From positions 5,642,001-5,706,000 of the forward strand of contig JAGPXD010000003.1 of NCBI GenBank assembly GCA_020746995.1: a stretch of 64,000 bases of DNA. The letters run 5' to 3'. The notes under the pieces were generated by a model, which saw nothing but the letters and a program-made list of their open reading frames with translations, was not told the DNA's origin and searched no databases. A program made the position numbers and the translations under genes. This DNA is from Plectosphaerella cucumerina (taxonomy: Eukaryota > Ascomycota > Sordariomycetes > Glomerellales > Plectosphaerellaceae). Positions 54,772-64,000 of the stretch are shown here, in pieces; positions within the stretch are counted from its first letter, which is position 1; each line of letters starts with the position of its first letter.

Positions 54772-57104
54772 GATGGCGGTTGTGTGTGTGCTGGGTGTGG
54801 TGATGTGGGAGCGGCGGGATGGCCGGGTTGATCAATGCCGTCGAACAGGGAGTCCGAGTGGCGTGTTGTTGTAAAGGGTTGACGAGCTGGAATGTCGCGG
54901 CGGCACGAGAGCGTGTTCGTGTCGTTGGGGTTCGTCGAAGAAGCGGGTGTTTGTGTTTGGAGAGCGAGTGGGTTGATTTGCAAAGAAACGGGTGTCCAAA
55001 TGAGGGTGAGAAGGATCGATCAAGGGTTGGAATTAAAAAAGTAAGGCACGAGCAGGCGATGGCTCGTTTCCCCGGGAGAGAAGAAAGTGACAGTGGTCGA
55101 TATGGAAAGAGGTTCAAAGAACGATTGTTTCCTCGGGGGGGCGGGTGTTGAAGAGGGAGGAGGAAAGGGGAAAATGCGGTTTTGTCCCAGCTGCTGCCGC
55201 CGAGCGAGGAGTGGCGGTCGTTGTTTCTGGATCTGGGCAAGGAGCCAGAGCAGGCAAGGGGCTGGCCCGCCCGATGGTTGGCCTGGCCTTGGCCTGGGGT
55301 CTGGGCTGTGACGGCAGTGACTTTCAGGGGCGACCTACCCGCGAGCCGCCTGTCGATTGCACCTGCCCACCGCGGGAAAAAGGGAGGGCAGGACATTGGC
55401 GAATCAGGGGACGCGGAGGAAGGCACGGCGGGGAATGAGGAAGGCGCAGCTCACGCTGGCGAAATGCGACGACACACGCGGGACCCACCTCGTCTTGATG
55501 TGGAGGGGGGTACCTGATGCTGGTCCCTGCGGCACGACAGATTGGCGGACGAGGGACAGACGGGAAGGTATCTCGTTTCACCAGGGGTGCGTCAGCGGGG
55601 GCACAGTGTCGCCGAGCGGTCGATGCTCAGGGGGCAGTAATTGCTCTGCATTGAGATTGAACCCGATCTGCGGGAAGGGGAGCAGGAGATTTGTTAGTAC
55701 ACTATCATGTCTTGGCATGACTCTGCTAGCCTGTCGTCTGAAATAGGCTGCCCTTCCACCGTCGGAACTGTCGCAGCTCGCACTCCTGCACGGCCCGCAG
55801 GCAATACGGGGAGTGACCGAGACGTCCAGAAAGGCGCCCGGGGACTCGAGAGGTCCGCCATCCGTCCCTTCGTGCCGCGAATAGGGGCCAATCTCCACCT
55901 CCCGGGTGCTGGGCGCGGTACCTTGCCCCTTGCCCGTCGTCCCCCGTCCCCCGAGACTACATGTCTTGGCCACGGTCGGGAATGGATAAAGCATCGTCAA
56001 ACCCCCCCCGACCACCGGTAGTCCAAGATCTTGGACGCCATTTCCCGTCGACATCGAGACCTCTGGGCTTTGAGGCGGTGTTGCAGGCGAGCGAAATTTC
56101 GACCGGCGAGGGAAAATTGGGGGTCGGGATACGGATCATCACGCTCAGCATGAACGCTTCTCCACTCCGGCCACCCTTGCTGACGACGACTTTTTTTTTG
56201 TCCCGTCCCTTTCGCCTCTGTGGCAGGCGGCGGCTCACCGGACGCCGCTCGTATCGGATGGCCTCACGTGTGGCCGTTTGCGGGTGGTTGGCAAGTTGGA
56301 TGCGAGGGCGCTCCCGACGTTGCGAGCGACCCAACGGTCTCGTCTCGGCTGCCTTGAATTATTCTGTGCAATGTGCTACTTGGGTTCTTCATCTGCTTCA
56401 TTGCTTCGCTTCGGTGTGTCACTGATGTCACCGTCTCATCCCACTCCATCCAAAGAATGCCGAGCATCAGCCCGTCTGGTCCTCGCGAGCCTGTGCAGGC
56501 GAGGTATCGGACGGGACAGTCCATTAGCGATTGCTGTGCACCCCGACCGAGCGATTCATCGACGATGCTCGCCGCAGCATCTGGTTATCCAACCAGCTTT
56601 CGTTGACAACGCATCGGCCACCGACGGCCGCCGGCTCCAATGCCTCCCGTCGGCGATAGTCTCCAGCCCCCCAGCCCCAGCCGCAAAGACGACGACAAAC
56701 TGGGCCATTCCCCGTCGTCGTGGGCTGAGCGGCGGGCAGGGCTGGGTCGTCCACGGGATCTTCGCTGCTGGCGCGTCTCACAACCGCCCATCGTGCTTCG
56801 AGTCTGCCGGGTCCCGGGCGATCCGGCCGTGTCCTTCGAGGGGGGGAGGGCCTAAAAATTGCCCAGTTTGCTTTTGCAGTGGACCGTGGAACAATGGAAC
56901 GACCTGGTTGTTCTGGTCGCCCTGTTTTTGGCGTGTCAGGGCAAGATTGCAAAACGGTCGATCATGCCGACCGTGATCTCCCGCCTCCTCATGCAGTGAC
57001 CATGAGGCTTGCGCGTGCGTGTTGGCTGGCATTCCGGGGAAATAATGTTTTTCCCCGATCGCGATTTTCGTGTTGATTGTTTTTTTCGGAGAGTGGTCGT
57101 TCGC
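54772..57104. other. 2.3 kb GC-rich intergenic region
   Basis: Promoter of the GH72 gene, beginning with a GT-rich stretch. Several guanine runs near 55.1-55.3 kb. No gene supported on either strand. Confidence 0.5.
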
Positions 57105-57398
57105 TCACTTGCCGCCCATCTTGAACCAGGCCTTGCCGACGACCTCGAGCACGCCGTCCCAGACCTCGTATGTCTCCCGCCAGACGGTCATGAGGGGGTT
57201 TCGCTCTTCCCGCCGGCGCGACTTGTCGTGATGAGCATAGTAGTCATCCGATTGGCGCCGAGGGGGCTCTTCCTGGTATTGGCGGTAGTCGTATTGACGA
57301 TAGTCTTGCTGGCTCTGGCGTCTGGGCTGGGTGACCTGGTGCGAGCCTTCCGACCGCGGCACGACGAGCTGCTGGTGTTGATATTGTGACGAGTTCAT
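57105..57398 (-). CDS. small Gln/Tyr/Arg-rich protein
   Basis: 97 residues in one exon from the only usable ATG (57398). A Gln/Tyr/Arg-rich low-complexity N-terminal part with DYRQYDYRQYQ repeats is followed by a basic cluster (KSRRREERNP) and a short ordered amphipathic C-terminus (WRETYEVWDGVLEVVGKAWF). No signal peptide or membrane span. I do not recognise the family; the conserved-looking aromatic C-terminus is the main reason to call it. Confidence 0.5.
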   Translation of the reverse strand: MNSSQYQHQQLVVPRSEGSHQVTQPRRQSQQDYRQYDYRQYQEEPPRRQSDDYYAHHDKSRRREERNPLMTVWRETYEVWDGVLEVVGKAWFKMGGK

Positions 57399-58758
57399 TT
57401 GGTGTTTCGGTGCGACTGTTTGGGTTCTGAGACTTTGCAATGCTAAACACGGGCCAAGAACGGCGCGGTCGGTCGCCTTTTATCCCTCGCCTCCCTCTTC
57501 TCGAGTGACTCTACGCTGTCACTTGACCTGTCCTCCTGGGGTCGACATCACGCTGCCTGCGAGTGTGCCAAGAGGCAGTGCAACGGCGGCCGCAGTCACC
57601 TCGGTGCCCGCGCCTCCCACCAATCTTCCCCTTTCGGGCTGCTGACAAGGGCCGTCGACCACTGAAGGGGCATCGCGTGGGTGAGGGATTTCAGCCAAGC
57701 CCCCTCGTGCAACGCCGTCAGCTGCACGAATCGCCCGGGACGCCCTATCGCTGCCTGGAACCAGTGAAGACGTCCATCAATTGCCAGGACGGGCGAGACC
57801 TGCACAGAAAACTGCCGTTTGACTGGTTCCTGGCTGCATCCTTCGCGGGGAATCAATGCTGAGAAAGCTTGATTTTCGCGATCGGCGTCGCTTCCGCGTA
57901 TGCGATTCTTCAAGGTTGACGATGGGAGGTCGGTGAGAGACATGCAGACATGCAAGACAACGATGAGGGTTGCGGCAAGGCCGGTTCATTGCGACAATTG
58001 ACTGCGTGCCGGACATGGCGTGGTCTGGTCTGGTGATGCTTCGGTCGGGCGACGCGGATGACAAACAATGCGGGGTGATGAAAGCACCAGACGTGGATGG
58101 ATGCCCGCGGATGCCGGAGGACAGGAGTTGGACACACTTCCACCCGCTGGCAAGTTCACTTCATCCCAGGATCGCGTCGCTGGCCAAGTGCCCGACATCC
58201 GGACGAGATGCATCATCCGTCAATTGACACGGCGACTTGACGCCTCTTGACAAAAGCCAAGATCTCAAGTCGAAGCACCGCACCCAGGAGCTTCCATTTC
58301 GGGTACCTCCACAGGAGTATCCCAAAGAGGCAACACGCGAACTCCGCGCGGCGACCTCCCAATACAGCACCACCGTCGCCGCTTACTACCATCTCGGGCC
58401 ACTCCGCCGCCCTCCACCTCGGTCATGTCACACACCTCCAACCACACATCGCGGCCACCAACCGGGCACCTGAGCACCTAAACTAGCCGCCGCTGGTCGG
58501 GGCCACTCCAACGAGAAGAGCGCGACAGCGATGATCCCCTCTCTTTGAACGTCACCACCCGCGGCAGCCCGCAACGAGGCACATCCCATCCCAGCGGACC
58601 CTCCCCCCACGCACGTAGCGAGACTGTGCTGTCTCGATGGGAAGTTCCGCCGAGACACCGTCACGGTCGTGAGACTCTCGACGACAGAAGCGGAAGGCCC
58701 AGCGGGAAGCCGCGATTCCCTATTTCATCTGCCTTGCGCCCGCCGCATCCAACGGGCA
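57399..58758. other. 1.36 kb divergent intergenic region
   Basis: Separates a minus-strand small gene from a plus-strand gene. No motif or gene supported. Confidence 0.4.
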
Positions 58759-59692
58759 ATGGCGGACGTCTCCAGTATCGTATCCTCAGATAGTATGGCT
58801 TCCCTCTCAACCATGGCATCCTCCCTCACCGGCGCCCGGTGGACAGAGTTTCCCTCCTTCAGCCGGTCCATTGGACACACCAACGTCCCCGCCGACGCCG
58901 TGGATCACCTTCTCGGCCGAGATCTCGCCGCCGCCGCGCCGCCTGCCCACTTTTCCCGCGTCCTCTACATCCCCCGCCACGACCGCCGCGTCGCTCACCT
59001 GCCGTTGTACGACGTCTCAGCTGCGTATGCCCGGGCCGTCGGTACCGCCCCCATGGGTTCGAGCAAGTATCGGGTCAACCTGGCGTTGATGCCGCGGCCG
59101 AACGGCGAGGGAGGGGATGTCGTCAGCCACCTGCTCACAGTCCACGGGGGTGCTCGCGGCGTGCTGGAGAGGCGGGGCGGGGCACCGGCGGAGACGGTGA
59201 TGTAAGTTTGAATGTCTGGCAGACTTGTAAGACCTCAGGCTGATGCATGGTAGAGCACTCCCTGGCTCGGGGAGCGGCACATTCACCATCGATGCGGGGA
59301 GACACCAGCGGAGCATCGTGTCTGCATCATTTCCCCTCGCAGACCAGCGCACGCCAGGCGGTACAATCCGCTTCCCGTATTTCGACGTCAACATCCGCGG
59401 CCGCGAGCAATGGCAGTGGCAGATCCGGCCCTACGAGCACGGCTCGCTCCGCTACACGCTTGTTCGGAGTGGTGATGACCTAGAGCCCTTCGTCGTTGCC
59501 GTCTACCACCACGTCGGCGTCAGCATCAACCTCCCGGCCGATTACAGCGAGGGCGTCCTCCTCCTGCCGGAGGAGGGGTCGGAGACTGAGGCCGAGCTGG
59601 CAGTGGCATCCTTGCTGGGTTTGCTATGGCAGCTGCGGGACATGCACGTGAAGAAGCGGTCACTGAAGACATTATTCAAAAGGCGGGTGTGA
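58759..59692 (+). CDS. conserved hypothetical fungal protein
   Basis: Two exons, 58759-59201 and 59254-59692, with a 52-bp GTAAGT...TAG intron, encoding 293 residues. A short Ser-rich start is followed by a mixed alpha/beta sequence (GSSKYRVNLALMPRP, then LPGSGSGTFTIDAGRHQRSI, IRFPYFDVNIRGREQWQWQI). The C-terminal helix is basic and ends KKRSLKTLFKRRV. No signal peptide or spans. Joining the exons restores an unbroken frame of consistent codon use, which supports the model. The family is not recognised; its stop is 278 bp from that of the convergent GT31-like gene. Confidence 0.72.
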
Positions 59693-59970
59693 TTTCCTGA
59701 TGAAGCCGTACCAACATGATACCACTTTGTAGCAATTCCAAGTATATCCTCGTACAACGCCGGGACCATCCCGGGCCACACCACACCCTCTCACCGAGTC
59801 ATGCCTCGTGCAAGTCCGACGACTCTATCCCAACGTCCTCAGTGTCCAACCGGTTCATTAAGTTTCTAACAGAGAATTGCCATCCAACGCCCCAGCGCCT
59901 CGTGGATATCTTTCCAGAACGGGAATGTACAAAAAGGGAGCGAACAAATTAGGCCGTCTATCCGTATCCG

Positions 59971-61416
59971 TTACTCCGGCAGCTCCGGGTTGCGATCGAC
60001 GCCCTCGGGCGTCTTCCAGATGCCGTTGCACAGCCACGTCCCGCCAATGTGCTCCCAGTAATCGCCAGGGATGGCGTCGAAGCGAGAGCGACTGTATCGC
60101 ATCACCTGCTTCTTCGCCTCCTCAAACTCTTTCTTTGCCGCGTCGTACTCCTTTTGCGCATCGTCGTGCTTCTTGCGCGCGTCGTCATTCGCATCAGCGG
60201 GAAGCTCCTCCGGCGGCGTGGGCTCCTTCGGCTCCGGTGCGGGTGGTGGCGCTTTCCACGAAGGCATAGGCTTGATGCCATTCTCGTCAAAGCAGGCTGC
60301 GACCTTCAACCAAGCCTCATTCGACTTGAGCTGATGGACGGCGATGACGTCGGGCCCGTAGAGGGCGTGTTCGGCGGCGGTGGGGCGGGTTGTGTCGACG
60401 GCCCAGGCGGATCCGTCGTGGCGGGTGTCGCGCTCGTCAAAGTCGAACTTTTCGCTGCCGCGCATGTTGATGACGGTCGCTTGCTGGTGACCCTTGAGCA
60501 TGAGGACGGCCATGGCCATGTCCTCACCGGCGACGACGTGGTGTTCGTCCTGCAGGTCCGCCAGGAGGGAGACCATGTCCCAGGTGACGGTGTACATGGA
60601 CCCGTGGGGGAAGACGATCTTGTGCGGGGGCGAGTAGTAGAGCTGGCCGATGATTGTCTTCTCGACCGTCGCTCTAAGCGGGGCGCCCTCGTCGTCGTCG
60701 GGCGCGGACAGTCGGGGCTCCAGGTATCGATCCCAGAAACCTCGCGCGTTGAGCCACAGGTCCGTGTCCATCTTGGAGACGAACTCGTAGCGGCGCGGGC
60801 TCTTGTCGACGAGCCAGCGGTAGAAGCCGAGGGTCTTGACGGTGTTGGCGGTGAAGTCGTCCTCGCGCAGGTTGTCGAGAACGATCATGTCGCCGAAGGT
60901 GCTGTTCTCGAGACGGATGGACTCGACCCATTCAGGGCCTGGGTTGGAGACGACGAAGCGGGCGTCGAAGGGGAGGTCCTTGTAGAGGCGCATCCAGCTG
61001 GTCCGGATGAGCATGCGGCGCTCCACGTCCCAGGGCGTGCAGATGACGGCGGCGAGCCAGGGCACGGGCGCGTCCTTGTCGGTTGCGCCGGCGGGAGGTA
61101 GTGAGCCGAGGGGAGATGGCGGGAAAGGTTGCAGCTCGTAGGGGTGTTCGGTCTTTGCGTAGTCGGAGGCGTGCATGCCGTGGATGAGGGGGTCGACCTT
61201 GGGCGGTTCCCAGACCTTTGGCGCGGGCGCGTCATGGCCATCTCCGTGGGGTGGAGGCGGTGGTGGTGGTGCGTGATGAGGAGGTTTGTGGTGGTTGAAG
61301 CCGGGGAGCGGTGGCAGGTCGGGGCGGGCGAGGAGCAGGAGCACGCCGAGGCCGAGGAATGTGATGGCGGGCACGAGGAGGATCATGCACCGCTGGGAGA
61401 CGCGACGGGCGGCCAT
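59971..61416 (-). CDS. GT31-like glycosyltransferase, type II membrane protein
   Basis: A single exon of 481 residues from the ATG at 61416. A short basic cytosolic N-terminus and one span (residues ~10-30, MILLVPAITFLGLGVLLLLA) give the type II layout of Golgi glycosyltransferases. A Pro/His-rich stem (about 35-75) follows. The catalytic part carries RRMLIRTSW, then the metal-binding KMDTDLW DxD motif, and EDMAMAVLML near the C-terminal side, the order seen in GT31 beta-1,3-galactosyl/GlcNAc-type enzymes. The Pro/Glu/Lys-rich segment before the C-terminus (about 400-445, coiled-coil-like) is an insertion not typical of GT31. The likely role is protein or lipid glycosylation in the Golgi; donor and acceptor unknown. 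Confidence 0.82.
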   Translation of the reverse strand: MAARRVSQRCMILLVPAITFLGLGVLLLLARPDLPPLPGFNHHKPPHHAPPPPPPPHGDGHDAPAPKVWEPPKVDPLIHGMHASDYAKTEHPYELQPFPPSPLGSLPPAGATDKDAPVPWLAAVICTPWDVERRMLIRTSWMRLYKDLPFDARFVVSNPGPEWVESIRLENSTFGDMIVLDNLREDDFTANTVKTLGFYRWLVDKSPRRYEFVSKMDTDLWLNARGFWDRYLEPRLSAPDDDEGAPLRATVEKTIIGQLYYSPPHKIVFPHGSMYTVTWDMVSLLADLQDEHHVVAGEDMAMAVLMLKGHQQATVINMRGSEKFDFDERDTRHDGSAWAVDTTRPTAAEHALYGPDVIAVHQLKSNEAWLKVAACFDENGIKPMPSWKAPPPAPEPKEPTPPEELPADANDDARKKHDDAQKEYDAAKKEFEEAKKQVMRYSRSRFDAIPGDYWEHIGGTWLCNGIWKTPEGVDRNPELPE

Positions 61417-62989
61417 TTTGCGAGAGGTTGTGGCGCCCAAAAGGGCGGGCCGGCGGGCGAATAGAGGCGATTGCGAAACGAGCGACAATGAAGAGGGAAG
61501 AGAAGAAGGACAGAAAAGACCAAAGATGGAAGCAGTGAGATTATCGCCCGCTGCCTGCTGGGTTGCCAGTGGGCTGTGGACCTATCACGCCCAAGCAGCA
61601 GGAAGCTTGGCTGCCAAGGTTCCGACTTCCAGGGGGCGCGGATTCGCAGCCATTATTTTTTTGCTTTCGGCGGCGACTGAGGCTTGCATTTGTCCCGTCC
61701 CTTTTGCCCAGTCGGCTTGATGCGGTGACCTGCCGAACGGGGGGCAAATGTCAGGGGGGGCAGACCAACAGACAGCGCTGAAGACGGGATGATAGGGCCA
61801 GGGAGATAGGGGGAGGGGCTGTCCATCCCCCGATCTGGCCAATGGACACGCATGATTAGCATAGCTCAAGCGTGGTGGCCGGATTGGCTCCGCTGGAGGG
61901 GCCGCCGTCGCCGTCACAAGCTCAGCCTTACAATTTATCTTGGGGAAGAGCTTGTCTCTTCTTTGCTCCCCGTCTTGTCCGCGGGACTTTACGATCGCGG
62001 CGAGACACAGCAGGAAAGAATGTCGCGCAAGCTCTTCCGGTTACTATTCCCCAGGGCAAAACCACGACGCGAGATGGTCGCACAGGTGTTCGGGTGGAGG
62101 AAGAGGAAAGGGGGCCCGTTGAGGAGGAGTGCTTTGCTGTCTGGACCCGGCTTGGCGAAGCAGCGCAAATTGCGCACGCAATGCTAGCCCACCCGGGCAG
62201 GACCACCACCGCCCAGCGCCCACGTGCAATCGCGGATGGTAGCGTCTCCTCGTACGGGCCCTGAATATTCATCTTCTCCCGAGACATGCTGTCTCGCGGG
62301 ACGTCATTGCAATCAGTTCGTCCGACGACCTGTGCGATCGCATTTGAATCCAAAGCCGGAGCCCCGGAGTCAACTTGAATGGAGTGGCATGGGGCGTGCC
62401 AAGTAAAATCCCTTGCCTTGCGACCCTCTCAGCGCGGGGATTGAACAGCTTGGACTGTTCCAAAGTTCCGTCGCTTCGGGCTCGCACTCGCTGTAGGATC
62501 GGCTTGGCCCGCCCGACGACAGCGGCGGGAGCATTGCCAAGCGGCTTGGTTGTCTTGAAGGCAGCGCTGGAGCTTGGAAGCTGGTGTCGCCAAGGTCACT
62601 GACTGCACAGTTAATGCCATCCAGTATGCCTCTGTCCGCGTTTGATGCCCCTACCAGTGAGTTGCTTCGATCAGCAGCAGCCCATACTCAGATACTCAAC
62701 ACTCTGAATTGAGGAAATATTCAATGCTCACCCTCTTCATCGTTTCATGGTACCCTGACACCTGCCGCATTCGAACTCGAGGCTGTTCATGTTCACCAGC
62801 AAACCTCTATGCTAGAGGCTGATGTCAGCTTTTTGCGTCCCCGAAACCCTCAAGTCAGCGGGAAATGACAGTCCTCTTCATGGATGCTGATTGACGACAT
62901 CTCAATCGTCTCTTTGGGCATGTTTGCGTGATAATTCAAGACTGATGAAATAACATATTGCGTGGATCCCTACTTTTATTTTATTCATT
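61417..62989. other. 1.57 kb intergenic before tRNA gene
   Basis: Promoter of the GT31-like gene (minus) and upstream DNA of tRNA-Arg. Open frames are short, overlapping and domain-free. Confidence 0.4.
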
Positions 62990-63073
62990 GGCCGCCTGGC
63001 TCAATTGGCAGAGTATCTGACTACGACCAGTAGTTTCATCAGGAGGTTGCAGGTTCGAGCCCTGCGGTGGTCA
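62990..63073 (+). tRNA. tRNA-Arg(ACG) with 11-nt intron
   Basis: The cloverleaf folds with a 7-bp acceptor stem (GGCCGCC with GGTGGTC, two G-U pairs), a 4-bp D stem (GCTC/GAGT), a 5-bp anticodon stem (TCTGA/TCAGG), a 5-nt variable loop and a 5-bp T stem (GCAGG/CCTGC, loop TTCGAGC). The anticodon loop holds ACG with an 11-nt insertion between positions 37 and 38, the standard place for eukaryotic tRNA introns. The internal B box (GGTTCGAGCC) is intact. It reads CGU/CGC/CGA-type Arg codons after A34 editing. Confidence 0.93.
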
Positions 63074-63791
63074 ATCTTTTTGCCTTTTCTCCTGCACGTA
63101 GGTGAAGTCTGCGCCTGCCTATTTGTTCTGTCTTGTGTTTCTGCATGCCAGGCAAGGTCTGGTGGTGCCTCTTCTTTCACAGCCTTGGTCCTGTGCCGCC
63201 GTGCTTTTCCAGGACCCACGATGAAGCAATTCCGAAAATCAACAGAACCCCCAAACTCTCGGCCAGCGCGGCAAAGCGGTGCAACAAAACCGTATGTGCA
63301 ATTGAATGCACTGCACATTGCGCAAATTCCAGACAAACGAAAGTACAAGCCGGTACACGTTGACGCTTTCAACATCGTTACTCGTCAGCCTGGAAACATA
63401 CACGTCCGCCGCCCCTTTGCATCAAACCTGGCACGCCCTTTCGCTACATCACATCCCGACAAGACGCATACACGACAGGATCACCGGTCCTCGGCGATCA
63501 CAGACCCCCGGAATCATGTCATGTTACGAACTGCCAAGCCAACGCAGGCCCCCGTGGCGGTCAACAGCGGAGCTACCCGATTAGGAAAATGAGCCTCCCA
63601 GCGGCGATCCAGCGGATGTCGGGCACTACCCGCGGCGGCCAGCCGCCGCTTGATAACCCTCCGTTGGAGACCCTTCTCCCCGCCTGTCAGTGTCTCCCTA
63701 CGGATCATACTCCGAAGCTTCTCCGTATACATATTTTGCACTGCAATCTACACGAGCAATGTGTTGCTCCCACCGCAGTTTCACCAGAATG
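63074..63791. other. intergenic between tRNA and arrestin-like gene
   Basis: Promoter region for the gene cut by the right edge. A T-rich stretch follows the tRNA. No gene supported. Confidence 0.4.
63077..63081 (+). terminator. RNA polymerase III T5 terminator
   Basis: A run of five T residues, 4 nt after the tRNA-Arg discriminator base. Confidence 0.85.
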
Positions 63792-64000
63792 ATGAGGTCA
63801 ATCGTCTCCCGGTTGACGGAAGGCTTCCACGATGCCTCGATTCGGATCCAGTGAGTACCATCACCGGAAATCCACTGCAATCTCTAATGCAAACAGACCC
63901 AACCAAGACTTCATCGTCCTTCGCGGCGATAAGAATACAGCACCGAGCCAATACCTTCAGGGAACCGTCCAGCTTCGCCTACCAACATCCCAAAAAGTCA
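63792..64000 (+). CDS. arrestin-like protein, 5' partial
   Basis: Exon 1 is 63792-63850 and exon 2 starts at 63897. They are separated by a 46-bp GTGAGT...CAG intron that completes a Gln codon; the frame stays open to the window edge. The visible ~54 residues run through SIRIQPNQDFIVLRGDKN and APSQYLQGTVQLRL, the strand-rich opening of fungal arrestin-N domains (compare the VLRG and L-GTV-L pattern of Rod1/CreD-type adaptors). Such proteins recruit HECT ubiquitin ligases to plasma-membrane transporters. The PY motifs that would confirm this lie outside the window, so the assignment rests on the N-terminus alone. Confidence 0.65.

Noticed and set aside
60049..61101. A 350-residue plus-strand frame opposite the GT31-like gene
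   Set aside because: Antisense composition (Val/Gly/Glu/Arg) with no motifs; the minus strand carries DxD and a type II span.

Overview
The window looks like nuclear DNA of a filamentous ascomycete (Pezizomycotina, most likely a Sordariomycete). Genes are interrupted by 45-64 bp GT-AG introns with CTAAC/CTGAC-type branch sites near the acceptor. Coding third positions are strongly C/G biased, intergenic DNA is long and GC-rich, and a tRNA gene carries a short anticodon-loop intron. The gene content (two AA9 polysaccharide monooxygenases, a GLEYA-type adhesin module, a catalase-peroxidase, a GH72 cell-wall enzyme, a small secreted Cys protein) fits a plant-associated or saprotrophic mould. I cannot name the species.

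Layout. 1-7 kb: repeat-bearing intergenic DNA, one conserved unknown gene and a secreted protein whose stop codon lies inside a 21-bp tandem repeat. 7-12 kb: a 5 kb GC-rich stretch without a supportable gene. 12-21 kb: a general amino-acid permease, a seven-helix membrane protein and a DAL5-type transporter, all on +. 21-31 kb: a compact five-exon AA9 LPMO, two large fungal membrane proteins, a secreted alkaline phosphatase and a convergent pair of small genes. 32-35 kb: a divergent pair made of an aspartate-aminotransferase-like enzyme and an intronless enzyme of the PEP mutase/isocitrate lyase superfamily that most resembles bacterial phosphonopyruvate hydrolase. 35-46 kb: a small membrane protein, a frameshifted unknown gene, a long-tailed AA9 LPMO, an FMP42-like MFS carrier and a GLEYA protein. 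47-64 kb: catalase-peroxidase, an unknown protein, a GH72/CBM43 glucanosyltransferase, two small unknowns, a GT31-like glycosyltransferase, tRNA-Arg(ACG) and the 5' end of an arrestin-like gene cut by the window edge.

Working together. The most interesting unit is the divergent pair at 32.2-34.8 kb. Transamination of phosphonoalanine to phosphonopyruvate, then hydrolysis to pyruvate and phosphate, would be a two-enzyme route for breaking a carbon-phosphorus bond, organised like the route described in Variovorax. A secreted alkaline phosphatase lies about 2.7 kb away. This is inferred from motifs and gene arrangement and has not been demonstrated. The two LPMOs, the GLEYA protein and the small secreted protein are separate secreted functions and do not form a cluster. 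No secondary-metabolite core gene, transposase, reverse transcriptase or CRISPR array was seen.
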